Source: Candidatus Eisenbergiella intestinipullorum (lineage in GTDB: Bacteria > Bacillota > Clostridia > Lachnospirales > Lachnospiraceae). From it: DNA of 64,000 nucleotides. A model generated the notes under the pieces. The model did no database searches. It had not been told where the DNA came from and worked only from the letters and a program-made list of their open reading frames with translations. The position numbers were made by a program, and so were the translations under genes. Positions 46,904 through 55,812 of the stretch are shown here, one piece after another; position 1 is the stretch's first letter; each line of letters begins with the position of its first letter. Location: NCBI GenBank assembly GCA_019119815.1, contig DWWH01000062.1, positions 20,974 through 84,973 on the forward strand, written 5' to 3'.

Positions 46904-46942
46904 TCTCATACGATAGGAAATTTCATTTCCTATCGTATGAGA
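46904..46942. repeat. perfect 18-bp hairpin of unknown role
   Basis: TCTCATACGATAGGAAAT and its perfect complement flank a 3-base loop (46922-46924). It abuts the preceding terminator. The rest of the gap to holA holds only a promoter-like site and a GTGATCC/GGATCGC hairpin. Confidence 0.6.
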
Positions 46943-47047
46943 ACCTCCGGCGGATCGCACTGCGGCGGAAAGGGAGATGTCGCTTACGCGACCCGCCGCG
47001 GCATCCTCCCTGCTCCGGAAAAGTATCTCGCCATTTTGGCAAATTGA

Positions 47048-47056
47048 TGGTACAAT
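47048..47056 (+). promoter_or_regulatory. possible extended -10 promoter of holA
   Basis: TGGTACAAT is an extended -10 box about 130 bp ahead of holA. No good -35 is seen. Confidence 0.4.
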
Positions 47057-47187
47057 GGTGACGCAGGGCGTGATCCGGACCGACAGGATCGCGCTGCGCC
47101 CGCAGATATGAATGGGAATGCGGAAAGCGCCGCAGAACCTGCAAGGGCTTTCGGAGCAGAAAGAAAGGAAACGGAGAGGAACGGTGC

Positions 47188-48183
47188 ATGAAGCAGCTTC
47201 TGGAGGACATCAAAACCGGGCAGTTCAGACAGGCATACCTGCTCTACGGCCAGGAGGCCTATCTGAGAAACCAGTACCGCGACAGGCTGAAGGCGGCCAT
47301 GTCGCAGGAGGGGGATACCATGAATGTGGCCTCCTTCCGGGGAAAGGACATCAACCCGGCCCAGGTCATCGATCTGGCGGAAACCATGCCTTTCTTTGCG
47401 GAACGGAGAGTGATCCTCATTCAGGACAGCGGCTGGTTCAGGAAGGGAGGCGAGGCGCTGGCGGATTATCTGAAGGCTCCTTCGCCCACCGCCTTTTTCA
47501 TCTTTGCGGAGGCTGAAGCGGACAAGAGGAGCCGTCTGTTTAAGACGGTAAAGGATATGGGCTGCGCGGTGGAGTTTTCCACCCAGGATGAGGCCACATT
47601 AAAGCGCTGGATCCTGGGCAGGATAAAGAAGGAAAATAAGACGGTCTCCCGCGCCGGACTGGATTTTTTCCTGCAGAAGACCGGCTCGGACATGGAAAAC
47701 ATCGACAGGGAGCTGGAAAAGCTGTTCTGCTATACTCTGAAAAAGGATGTGATCACCGAGGAAGACATTGAGGCGGTCTGCACCCAGCAGATGACCGGCA
47801 GGATCTTTGACATGATCGAGGCCGTCGCAGCGGGCAGGCAGCAGCAGGCGCTGCAGCTGTATTACGATCTGCTGGCGCTCAAGGAGCCTCCCATGCGGAT
47901 TCTGTTTCTGATCGGCAGACAGTTCAGCCTGCTGGTGCAGGTGAAGGAGCTGCGCGCGAAAGGCTATGACAACAGGCGCATCGGAGAAAAAACAGGACTG
48001 CACGGCTTTATCGCCGGAAAATATGTGGATCAGTCCTCCCGTTTTGAAATGGGCGTGCTGAAGGAGGCGCTGGCGGACTGCGTGAAAACGGACGAAGCGG
48101 TGAAAAACGGCCGCTTAAGCGACCGGCTGGGCGTGGAAATGCTCATCATCCGTTACAGCGGCGTTTCCGGAAGGCGGCGCTGA
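47188..48183 (+). CDS. holA: DNA polymerase III delta subunit
   Basis: 331 residues. AYLLYGQEAYLRNQYRDRLKAAM at the N-terminus and MTGRIFDMIEAVAAGRQQQAL in the middle are HolA motifs of the clamp-loader delta subunit. It opens the sliding clamp. In many Firmicutes holA follows comEC; here the two are 6 kb apart and on opposite strands. Confidence 0.93.
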   Translation: MKQLLEDIKTGQFRQAYLLYGQEAYLRNQYRDRLKAAMSQEGDTMNVASFRGKDINPAQVIDLAETMPFFAERRVILIQDSGWFRKGGEALADYLKAPSPTAFFIFAEAEADKRSRLFKTVKDMGCAVEFSTQDEATLKRWILGRIKKENKTVSRAGLDFFLQKTGSDMENIDRELEKLFCYTLKKDVITEEDIEAVCTQQMTGRIFDMIEAVAAGRQQQALQLYYDLLALKEPPMRILFLIGRQFSLLVQVKELRAKGYDNRRIGEKTGLHGFIAGKYVDQSSRFEMGVLKEALADCVKTDEAVKNGRLSDRLGVEMLIIRYSGVSGRRR

Positions 48184-48257
48184 GCCGGAGGCGGGGGGAC
48201 GGAAAGAAAAGAAAAAAGATATTTTTGGTGTGAGTCTGACAGAAAGGATGGACAGTT

Positions 48258-48704
48258 ATGAGCAAGATCGAAGAAGTGAGGGCGCAGATGGTCGCCGCGA
48301 TGAAGAATAAGGACAGGGAGCGCAAGGAGTCTCTTTCCATGCTGCTGGCCGCGCTGAAGAACAAGGCGATTGACAAGCGGGCGGATCTGACTGAGGCGGA
48401 AGAAAATGAGGTGATCAAAAAGGAGATCAAGCAGACGCAGGAGACCATGGATCTGGCTCCCGCAGACAGGGAAGATATTAAGGAAGAATGCCGGAAGCGT
48501 CTTGCCGTGCTGAAGGAGTTTGCTCCCGAGGAAATGAGCGAGGAGCAGATCCGCGCCGAGATCAGCGGGGTGCTTCAGGAGCTCGGCATTGAACAGCCCT
48601 CCGGAAAGGACAAGGGAAGGATCATGAAGGAGCTGATGCCCAGGGTGAAGGGACGCGCGGACGGCGGACTGGTAAACCGTCTCGTAGGAGAACTGTTGCA
48701 GTAA
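48258..48704 (+). CDS. yqeY: GatB/YqeY-domain protein
   Basis: 148 residues, small YqeY family. RKESLSMLLAALKNKAIDKRADLTEAEENEVIKKEIKQ and DKGRIMKELMPRVKGRADGGLVNRLV are characteristic. The domain resembles the tRNA-contacting tail of GatB; a role in translation is proposed but unproven. Confidence 0.94.
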   Translation: MSKIEEVRAQMVAAMKNKDRERKESLSMLLAALKNKAIDKRADLTEAEENEVIKKEIKQTQETMDLAPADREDIKEECRKRLAVLKEFAPEEMSEEQIRAEISGVLQELGIEQPSGKDKGRIMKELMPRVKGRADGGLVNRLVGELLQ

Positions 48705-48774
48705 AAAAGGCATTTTGGGCCGCAGGATATAAAAGAGGATGCCGGAAGGCATCCCTTTCGGAATGGAGAAGAGC

Positions 48775-49347
48775 ATGGACCGAACCCCAAGACCAAACGA
48801 AATCTATCAGCATTTTAAAGGGAACCTGTACCGGGTAATCACGCTGGCAAAGCATGCGGATACAGGAGAGCTTCTGGTGATCTATCAGGCTTTGTACGGA
48901 AGCTTTGAGGTTTTCGCAAGACCCCTTTCGGAATTTACCGGAAGAGTGGACCGGGAAAAATATCCGGACGCGGCGGCCGAATACCGTTTTACCCTCCTGC
49001 CTCAGGTCATGGGGCAGGCTGTGCCGGAAGAAAATGCGGCGCCAAAGCGCGAAGAGCTCCTCCCGCCGCCGGACGGCGCGAAGGAGGATGGCGCGCACGG
49101 CGAAGAGGCTCTTTCAGAGCAGCCTGAGCTGGATCCCATGCTGCTTTCCTTCCTGGACGCGGACACCTATGAGGAAAAGCTGGCCATCTATACGGACATG
49201 CGCGGCAGGATCACGGACGATATGCTTACGACGATGGCGGTCTCTCTGGACATAGATCTGAAGGAGGGAGAACTCATGGACCGCTACGAGGAACTGAAAA
49301 ACTGCATTCTCATGCTGGAAAAATACGAATGCAACCGGCTGAGATAG
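48775..49347 (+). CDS. DUF1653-domain protein
   Basis: About 190 residues from ATG 48775, behind GGAGAAGAG; an in-frame ATG at 48763 is also possible. YQHFKGNLYRVITLAKHADTGELLVIYQAL is the DUF1653 core, a small beta fold (residues 8-70); a Pro/Glu-rich linker and a helical C-terminus follow. Function unknown. Confidence 0.82.
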   Translation: MDRTPRPNEIYQHFKGNLYRVITLAKHADTGELLVIYQALYGSFEVFARPLSEFTGRVDREKYPDAAAEYRFTLLPQVMGQAVPEENAAPKREELLPPPDGAKEDGAHGEEALSEQPELDPMLLSFLDADTYEEKLAIYTDMRGRITDDMLTTMAVSLDIDLKEGELMDRYEELKNCILMLEKYECNRLR

Positions 49348-49417
49348 GGCGTTTTGCAGCCGGAAAGCGGCAGGACGCCGCGCACAGACGGCGGCATGGA
49401 GGAAAGACAGAGAAAAT

Positions 49418-51178
49418 ATGAAGTATCACAACATCAGAGAGGGGATCTTCCTGGAGCGGCCGAACCGTTTCGTCGCGTATGTCCTTCTGGACGGAAAGCG
49501 GGAAAAGGTCCATGTGAAAAATACGGGAAGATGCCGGGAGCTTCTGCAGGAAGGAACGCCGGTCTATCTGGAGCCGTGTTCAGGGGCTTCCCGCAGCACG
49601 GCCTATGATCTGGTGGCGGTAAAAAAAGGAGACCGGATCGTCAACATGGACAGCGCCGCTCCCAATAAGGCAGCGGAGGAATGGCTGAGAGCCGGCGGCC
49701 TGTATGCGGATGTGAGAGAGGTGCGGCCGGAGTGCACCTTCGGAAGCTCCCGGTTTGATTTCCGGCTGCGTGTGGGCGGTCCGGAAGAGGAGCGGACCGT
49801 CTGGGTTGAGGTAAAGGGAGTCAATCTGGAGCAGGAGGGGACGGCTCTGTTTCCCGACGCGCCCTCCAGGCGGGCGGTGAAGCATGTGGAAGAGCTGGCG
49901 GAAGCAAAGAAGGGGGGAGACGGAGCCGTCCTTCTTTTTGTGGTACAGATGGAAGGGATCGTCCGCTTCATGCCCAATGTGCAGACGCAGCCTGAGTTCG
50001 CAGCCGCGCTCCTTGCCGCGAAGAAAGCCGGCGTTGACATCCTCGCCATGGGCTGCCGGGTGACGGAGGACGGCATGGAGCTTTCCGACAGGATTCCCGT
50101 GGTCCTTCCGGCAGAAAAAGGCAGCGCCTCTCATATTGCGTCCAGACTGCTGCCGTGGTATGATGAGCACAAACGTCAGCTTCCCTGGCGCACGCATCCG
50201 ACGCCTTACCGGGTCTGGGTGTCGGAGATCATGCTCCAGCAGACCCGGGTGGAGGCGGTAAAGCCCTATTTTGAGCGTTTCATGCAGGAACTTCCGGACA
50301 TTGCGGCTTTGGCCGGGGTGCCGCAGGAGCGCCTGCTGAAGCTGTGGGAAGGGCTTGGCTACTACAGCAGGGCCCGAAACCTGAAAAAGGCGGCCTGCGA
50401 GATCATGGAGCGGTTTGACGGAAAAATGCCGGAAGAGGCAGAAGAGCTGCTCACCCTGCCGGGGATCGGCCCCTACACAGCCGGCGCCATTTCCTCCATC
50501 GCCTGCGGGCGCCCGGCTCCTGCAGTGGACGGAAATGTGCTCCGGGTCATGGCAAGGCTTTGCATGGACGAAAGGGACATGCAAAGCCAGGCGGTGAAGC
50601 GGAGCGTGGAGGCTGACCTTGCGTCGGTCATTCCTAAAGACCGCCCCGGAGACTTCAACCAGGCCATGATGGAGATCGGCGCCACGGTCTGCCTTCCCAA
50701 CGGCGCGCCGCGCTGCGAAAGCTGCCCTCTTTCCGGAATCTGTATGGCCCATGAGGCGGGAAGGGAGCTGGATTATCCGAAGAAGGCTCCGAAGAAGGCA
50801 CGGGTCGTGGAGGAACGGACCGTATTTGTCATTTTGGACGAGAAAAAGGCGGCTTTTCGGAAACGTCCGGATAACGGACTGCTGGCCGGCATGTATGAGC
50901 TGCCCTCGGTGGAGGGAAAGAAAAAGCAGGCCGAGGCACTGTCCCTGCTGAAGGAGAAGGGGCTTGCCCCCATCCGCATCCGGAAGCTTCCCGCCGCAAA
51001 GCATATTTTCACGCACAGGGAATGGCATATGACGGGCTATGCCGTGTGGGTGGACGGGCTGGAGCCCTATGAGGGAGGCTGGGAGGGGCTGGTCTTTTCG
51101 GACCGCAGCCGTGTGGACGAGCTTCCGGTCCCTTCGGCCTTCTCCGCCTATCTGGACTATGTGAAAAGAAACCTGTAA
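49418..51178 (+). CDS. SfsA-MutY fusion: nuclease-like domain plus adenine glycosylase
   Basis: 586 residues in one frame. Residues 1 to about 225 are SfsA (FLERPNRFVAYVLLDG, VHVKNTGRCRELL, EVKGVNLE), whose fold is PD-(D/E)XK nuclease-like; the E-V-K triad is present. Residues about 235-586 are MutY: WRTHPTPYRVWVSEIMLQQT with catalytic Glu, HhH motif LPGIGPYTAGAI, catalytic Asp in AVDGNV, four cysteines (C-x7-C-x2-C-x5-C) for the Fe-S cluster, and a Nudix-like C-terminal 8-oxoG recognition domain. It would remove A opposite 8-oxoG. Confidence 0.94.
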   Translation: MKYHNIREGIFLERPNRFVAYVLLDGKREKVHVKNTGRCRELLQEGTPVYLEPCSGASRSTAYDLVAVKKGDRIVNMDSAAPNKAAEEWLRAGGLYADVREVRPECTFGSSRFDFRLRVGGPEEERTVWVEVKGVNLEQEGTALFPDAPSRRAVKHVEELAEAKKGGDGAVLLFVVQMEGIVRFMPNVQTQPEFAAALLAAKKAGVDILAMGCRVTEDGMELSDRIPVVLPAEKGSASHIASRLLPWYDEHKRQLPWRTHPTPYRVWVSEIMLQQTRVEAVKPYFERFMQELPDIAALAGVPQERLLKLWEGLGYYSRARNLKKAACEIMERFDGKMPEEAEELLTLPGIGPYTAGAISSIACGRPAPAVDGNVLRVMARLCMDERDMQSQAVKRSVEADLASVIPKDRPGDFNQAMMEIGATVCLPNGAPRCESCPLSGICMAHEAGRELDYPKKAPKKARVVEERTVFVILDEKKAAFRKRPDNGLLAGMYELPSVEGKKKQAEALSLLKEKGLAPIRIRKLPAAKHIFTHREWHMTGYAVWVDGLEPYEGGWEGLVFSDRSRVDELPVPSAFSAYLDYVKRNL

Positions 51179-51248
51179 ACCCAAACGGCAGCGGCGCCGT
51201 CATGCTGCTGCAACCGGAAGATGAAGCCGCAACAGGAGAGAGTGACCA

Positions 51249-52274
51249 ATGAAACTTTTGAGCATTACGGTGCCCTGCTACAATTCTGAAAATTATATGC
51301 GAAAGTGCATCGATTCCCTTCTCACCGGAGGAGAGGATGTGGAGATCCTCATCGTGGACGACGGATCGAAGGACGGCACCGCCCGGATCGCGGACGAATA
51401 CGCCGAAAAATACCCCACCATCGTGAAGGCCATTCACAAGGAAAACGGCGGCCACGGCTCCGGCGTGAACACGGGGATTGAGAATGCCAGCGGTCTGTTT
51501 TTCAAGGTGGTGGACAGCGACGACTGGGTGCAGGAGACGGCATACCGGACCATCCTTGATACCCTCCGGACGTTTGCGGGCGGAGACGAGGTCCTGGACA
51601 TGCTGATCGCCAACTACGTCTATGAAAAAGAGGGAGAAAAACGCAAGAAGGTGATCCGCTACAGGCATGTGCTCCCGGAAAATGAGCTTTTTACCTGGAA
51701 AGATGTGCACCGTTTCCATAAGGGACAGTATATCCTCATGCATTCCGTGATTTTCCGCACGAAGCTTCTGCGGGACTGCGGGATGAAGCTTCCGGAGCAT
51801 ACCTTCTATGTGGACAACCTGTTCGTGTATGAGCCTCTTCCCTATGTGAAGAACATGTATTATCTGGACGTGGATTTTTACCGCTATTACATCGGCAGAT
51901 CAGACCAGTCCGTCAACGAAAAGGTGATGATCGGCCGGATCGACCAGCAGCTGAAGGTAAACCGCCTGATGGTGGACTATCTGGTGTCCAACAAACAGGC
52001 TGTCGCTCCCAGAAAGAAGCTCTACAGCTATATGATCAGCTATCTGGACATCATCACCACGGTTTCCTCTATCATGCTGATCTGTTCCGAGACGGAGGAG
52101 AATCTGCAAAAAAAGAATGATCTGTGGAAATATATCCGGCAGAAGGATCTGATGATCTTCCTCAAGCTGCGCTACGGCCTTCTGGGAAGCTGCACCAACC
52201 TGCCCGGGAAGGGCGGAAGAAAGGTGACGGTGGAGGGCTACAAGCTCTGCCAGCGCTTCTTCAAGTTCAACTGA
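51249..52274 (+). CDS. family 2 glycosyltransferase
   Basis: 341 residues, GGAGAG ahead. GT-A fold: SITVPCYNSENYMRKCIDSLL, DDGSKDGT nucleotide loop, then DSDDW metal motif (about residue 93-97). Cytoplasmic or membrane-associated with no clear transmembrane helix. Sugar and acceptor are unknown. Confidence 0.88.
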   Translation: MKLLSITVPCYNSENYMRKCIDSLLTGGEDVEILIVDDGSKDGTARIADEYAEKYPTIVKAIHKENGGHGSGVNTGIENASGLFFKVVDSDDWVQETAYRTILDTLRTFAGGDEVLDMLIANYVYEKEGEKRKKVIRYRHVLPENELFTWKDVHRFHKGQYILMHSVIFRTKLLRDCGMKLPEHTFYVDNLFVYEPLPYVKNMYYLDVDFYRYYIGRSDQSVNEKVMIGRIDQQLKVNRLMVDYLVSNKQAVAPRKKLYSYMISYLDIITTVSSIMLICSETEENLQKKNDLWKYIRQKDLMIFLKLRYGLLGSCTNLPGKGGRKVTVEGYKLCQRFFKFN

Positions 52275-52289
52275 GCCGCCGGCTTAAAA

Positions 52290-52338
52290 TAGGCGCCGGG
52301 GTGCCGTCCTGCTTCGGCAGGGGCATCCCGGCGCTTTG
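52290..52338 (+). terminator. terminator after the glycosyltransferase
   Basis: GGCGCCGGGGTGCC (52292-52305) pairs with GGGCATCCCGGCGC (52321-52334) with an inner CCTGC/GCAGG stem, then CTTTG. Confidence 0.7.
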
Positions 52339-52383
52339 CATGTGATCCGGCAAAAATGAAATAACGGTCCGCTTTCCGGGCTC

Positions 52384-53073
52384 CTACGGCAGCCGGAGTC
52401 TTCCGGGCCGGCGGGAAGCGCGGCGCTGGCGCAGAGGAGAGAACAGGCTGTGTCGGTAAAGGATGCTGTACATTGCGCCTGCCAGGATAAAAGCAGTGAC
52501 CACATCGAAGACGGAATGCTGCTTGAGAAACATGGTGGCGAGAATGATGGAAATACACAGCAGGAAGGAACCGGCACGCAGGAGGCGGTGCAGGCGGGAG
52601 TGCCCCGTTTCCTTCCGGCTGCACCGGCAGAACGCAAGATGCGCGCCGATGGAATTGTACACATGGATGCTGGGCCACAGGTTTGTGGGCGTATCCACCC
52701 GCTGAAGCAGGAGTACCAGACGGGAAAAGACGTTGTCCCGCGGCATCCTGGCAGGGCGCAGATGCTGGATATTCGGGAAAAAGGTGGAGATCAGCAGAAA
52801 CACCGTCATCCCCGTGCAGAGAAACAGAGCGCTGCGGATATATTCCTCCCGGCTGTGCGCCGCCGCATACAGAACGGCTGCCGGCACATACAGGAACCAG
52901 AGCAGATAGGGGATGATAAAAAACTCGCAGAACGGGATATAATCATCCAGAAAAACATGGATGATCTGACAGCTCCTCACATGCCGCTCTTCCAGCCACT
53001 GAAACCAGAGAAGATATACGATAAAATACAGTGCAAACGGGATCAGCTCCTGGAGCCTGACTCCTTTTTTCAT
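52384..53073 (-). CDS. PAP2-family membrane phosphatase/transferase
   Basis: About 229 residues from ATG 53073, behind GAGGT. Five to six membrane segments. LWPSIHVYNSIGAHLAF carries the Ser/His of PAP2 motif 2 and KQHSVFDVVTAFI carries motif 3; motif 1 (PARMPRDN) is loose. Members act on lipid phosphates. Adjacent to a diacylglycerol kinase-like gene on the same strand; a linked lipid role is likely. Confidence 0.82.
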   Translation of the reverse strand: MKKGVRLQELIPFALYFIVYLLWFQWLEERHVRSCQIIHVFLDDYIPFCEFFIIPYLLWFLYVPAAVLYAAAHSREEYIRSALFLCTGMTVFLLISTFFPNIQHLRPARMPRDNVFSRLVLLLQRVDTPTNLWPSIHVYNSIGAHLAFCRCSRKETGHSRLHRLLRAGSFLLCISIILATMFLKQHSVFDVVTAFILAGAMYSILYRHSLFSPLRQRRASRRPGRLRLP

Positions 53074-53150
53074 GATGCGATACCTCTTTTCTGTTTTTTG
53101 CAGAAAGCTGCTTAAGATCAACCAAACGAAACGCCGGCGGTCCGGCCTGC

Positions 53151-54152
53151 TCAGGCATAAAACCGGAGCAGCCCGCGCCGGCAGGAGACGCTGATGTCGT
53201 CCGACAGGGCCGTCACCTCTCCGTCCGTATGGACCCATAAGGGACTGGAGGTGCGTATCCGGATCCGCTGTCCCGCATAGCGGTCTACGCCGCGGAAGCG
53301 GTAATGCCCGCCCCAGAAGGCGGTGGGGAGCACCAGGAGGACCTTCCACTTCGGAACATCTCCCACCGCGCATACATCCAGCAGACCGTCGCAGGGATCC
53401 GCACCCGGACAGAAGCGGAAACCTCCTCCCTCATACTGATGAGACATGACGGCAGAGAACATCAGCCCGGGAATGGAGACGGGACCGGTCTGCCTGCCGC
53501 CCGGCCCTTCTGTTGTGAGGACGGCGGCCTCCTTTCCGGAGGCAAGGAGCATCTTCAGAGCGATCCCCAGATAGGTGAGCTTCCCCAGGCCGACCCGGTT
53601 GAGCACATCCTTGAAGCGGGAGGACATGGCCTGCCGGCAGACGCCCGCATCGAAGCCGATCCCGCAGCTCACCAGAAAGAGACGGTCCGGACGCGCCGCC
53701 TTTTCCGGCATCCCGTGCCGCAGCTCATAGGCTGTGTGATAGTGCAGAACGCCCACATCCATGGGGATCTCCCTTCCGTTTTCCAAAAGGGCCGCGACCG
53801 CTTTTTCCGGGCTGCGGCTGATGCCGGCATCCCGCGCCAGATCATTGCTGGAGCCGGTGGGGATCAGGCTGAAGCGCGTCCGCTCAAAGTCCCGGATGCC
53901 CTGAAGCGCCTCGTTCGCCGTGCCGTCTCCGCCCAGAACGATCAGGTGCACCGGAGCTTCTTTTTCCGCTCTGCCTGCCGCATCTGCGGGCGGCTGCGTC
54001 AGCTCGGCAGCTGTCAGCGCCATATCGCCCGCTTTTTCGGAAAAATGGACTTCATAGGGAACGCCCCTTCTTTCCAGCTCTCTTTTTACGGACGCCCAGC
54101 ATTTTGCTCCCCGGCCGGAACAGGAGGCTGGATTGACCAGAAAATGATACAT
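53151..54152 (-). CDS. diacylglycerol kinase family protein
   Basis: About 333 residues from ATG 54152 (MYHFLVNPASCSGRG), behind GAGGGGA. DAGK catalytic motif GGDGTANEAL (about residue 74-83), LIPTGSSNDLARD, and a C-terminal beta domain with VHTDGE. Lipid kinase of the DgkB/YegS type using ATP on diacylglycerol or a similar lipid. Same strand as the PAP2 gene, 77 bp upstream of it. Confidence 0.92.
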   Translation of the reverse strand: MYHFLVNPASCSGRGAKCWASVKRELERRGVPYEVHFSEKAGDMALTAAELTQPPADAAGRAEKEAPVHLIVLGGDGTANEALQGIRDFERTRFSLIPTGSSNDLARDAGISRSPEKAVAALLENGREIPMDVGVLHYHTAYELRHGMPEKAARPDRLFLVSCGIGFDAGVCRQAMSSRFKDVLNRVGLGKLTYLGIALKMLLASGKEAAVLTTEGPGGRQTGPVSIPGLMFSAVMSHQYEGGGFRFCPGADPCDGLLDVCAVGDVPKWKVLLVLPTAFWGGHYRFRGVDRYAGQRIRIRTSSPLWVHTDGEVTALSDDISVSCRRGLLRFYA

Positions 54153-54280
54153 GTATCTTCCCCTCATTTCAAAGCGCTTTTGCAGAGGCAGGATCGTTCC
54201 GGGGGAAAAGCTCCGGAATCCTGCCTCTTTAAGGCTGTATTGTAGCAAAACAGGAAAGCCCGGTAAAGAGGGAAAGGACA

Positions 54281-54320
54281 AGTTTAAGAAAACAATAAGA
54301 AGTTTAAGAAAACGATAAGA
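54281..54320. repeat. tandem pair of 20-bp direct repeats
   Basis: AGTTTAAGAAAACAATAAGA (54281-54300) is followed at once by the same 20 bases with one change (A to G) at 54301-54320. It sits between dagK-like and glyA, upstream of the glyA promoter. Confidence 0.8.
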
Positions 54321-54364
54321 AACACCGGAAGACATCCGGGAAGCCTCTTTTGCGGATTTCGCTG

Positions 54365-54393
54365 TTTTCAAGCCATGAAAACTGTGTTATAAT
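54365..54393 (+). promoter_or_regulatory. promoter of glyA
   Basis: TTTTCA (54365-54370), 17 bp, TATAAT (54388-54393). The leader is about 150 nt. Confidence 0.7.
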
Positions 54394-54454
54394 CATCCTC
54401 GTAGTTTCACACGGTAACGCGTCGAATAATGAAGAACAGGACAAAACGGAACAT

Positions 54455-54534
54455 GAATGCCGCCTGAGGCGGCGGACCAAGGAAGCGGCACGGGCCTGCG
54501 GTTCGTGCCAAAGAATGCCGCCTGAGGCGGCGGA
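54455..54534 (+). promoter_or_regulatory. duplicated GCCGCC-TGA-GGCGGC hairpins in the glyA leader
   Basis: The same 22 bases occur at 54455-54476 and 54513-54534, each a tight hairpin with a TGA loop; between them a GGCACG/CGTGCC hairpin (54487-54509). The second ends just before the glyA ribosome site AGGAGG. Confidence 0.6.
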
Positions 54535-54547
54535 TTAGGAGGTAGGG

Positions 54548-55792
54548 ATGTATTCTCTGGACGAAGTAAGAAAGGTGGACCCTCAGATCGCGCAGGCGAT
54601 CGTGGATGAGCAGGAGAGGCAGAACAGCCATATCGAGCTGATCGCTTCCGAGAACTGGGTGAGCAAGGCGGTCATGGCGGCCATGGGAAGCGTGCTCACC
54701 AACAAATATGCGGAAGGCTATCCGGGCAAACGCTATTACGGCGGCTGCGACTACGTGGACGAGGTGGAAAATCTCGCCATCGAGCGCGCGAAGAAGCTGT
54801 TCGGCTGCGATTATGTCAATGTACAGCCCCATTCCGGAGCGCAGGCCAACATGGCGGTGCAGTTTGCCGTGCTTACGCCCGGAGACACCATCATGGGGAT
54901 GAACCTGGATCACGGCGGCCATCTGACCCACGGAAGCCCGGTGAATATGTCCGGAAAATATTTCAATGTGGTGCCTTACGGCGTGAATGACGAGGGCTTT
55001 CTGGATTATGACAGGATGAAGGAAATCGCAAGGCAGTGCCGTCCCAAAATGATCATTGCCGGCGCCTCCGCCTATGCGAGGACCATTGATTTTAAGCCCT
55101 TCCGCGAGATCGCGGACGAAGTGGGAGCCTGCCTGATGGTTGACATGGCCCATATCGCCGGACTGGTGGCGGCGGGACTGCATCCCAGCCCGATCCCCTA
55201 TGCGGACGTGGTGACCACCACCACCCACAAGACCCTGCGTGGCCCCAGAGGAGGCATGATCCTCTGCAACCGGGAGGCTGCGGAAAAATGGAATTTCAAC
55301 AAGGCGATCTTCCCCGGGACCCAGGGAGGACCCCTGATGCACGTGATCGCGGCCAAGGCTGTCTGCTTTAAGGAGGCGCTCAGCGATGACTTCCGCATCT
55401 ACCAGCAGCATATCCTGGACAACGCGCAGGCGCTCTGCCGCGGCCTGATGGACAGAGGCATCCGCATCGTATCCGGAGGGACGGACAATCATCTGATGCT
55501 GGTGGACCTGACCAACTTCGGACAGACCGGAAAAGCGGTGGAAAAGCTTCTGGATGCGGCAAACATCACCTGCAACAAGAACACCATACCCAATGATCCC
55601 AAGTCTCCCTTCGTGACCAGCGGCATCCGTCTCGGGACGCCTGCCGTCACCTCCAGGGGGATGAACACGCAGGACATGGACCGGATCGCGGACGCCATCG
55701 CCATGGTGATCCGGGAAGGCGAAGAAAAGGTGGAAGCGGCCCGCTCCATCGTAAAGGAACTGACGGACAGGTATCCGCTGGAGGCTGTCTGA
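54548..55792 (+). CDS. glyA: serine hydroxymethyltransferase
   Basis: 414 residues behind AGGAGG. The PLP lysine is in [14 protein letters not shown], Lys at about 228; [20 protein letters not shown] and [10 protein letters not shown] are family motifs. It interconverts serine and glycine with tetrahydrofolate, feeding one-carbon units. traX follows 20 bp later. Confidence 0.97.
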   Translation: MYSLDEVRKVDPQIAQAIVDEQERQNSHIELIASENWVSKAVMAAMGSVLTNKYAEGYPGKRYYGGCDYVDEVENLAIERAKKLFGCDYVNVQPHSGAQANMAVQFAVLTPGDTIMGMNLDHGGHLTHGSPVNMSGKYFNVVPYGVNDEGFLDYDRMKEIARQCRPKMIIAGASAYARTIDFKPFREIADEVGACLMVDMAHIAGLVAAGLHPSPIPYADVVTTTTHKTLRGPRGGMILCNREAAEKWNFNKAIFPGTQGGPLMHVIAAKAVCFKEALSDDFRIYQQHILDNAQALCRGLMDRGIRIVSGGTDNHLMLVDLTNFGQTGKAVEKLLDAANITCNKNTIPNDPKSPFVTSGIRLGTPAVTSRGMNTQDMDRIADAIAMVIREGEEKVEAARSIVKELTDRYPLEAV

Positions 55793-55812
55793 GACGGAAG
55801 GAGAGGCGGCAC

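Noticed and set aside
54281..54320. CRISPR-like array
   Set aside because: Only two direct units with no spacers; no cas genes in the window.
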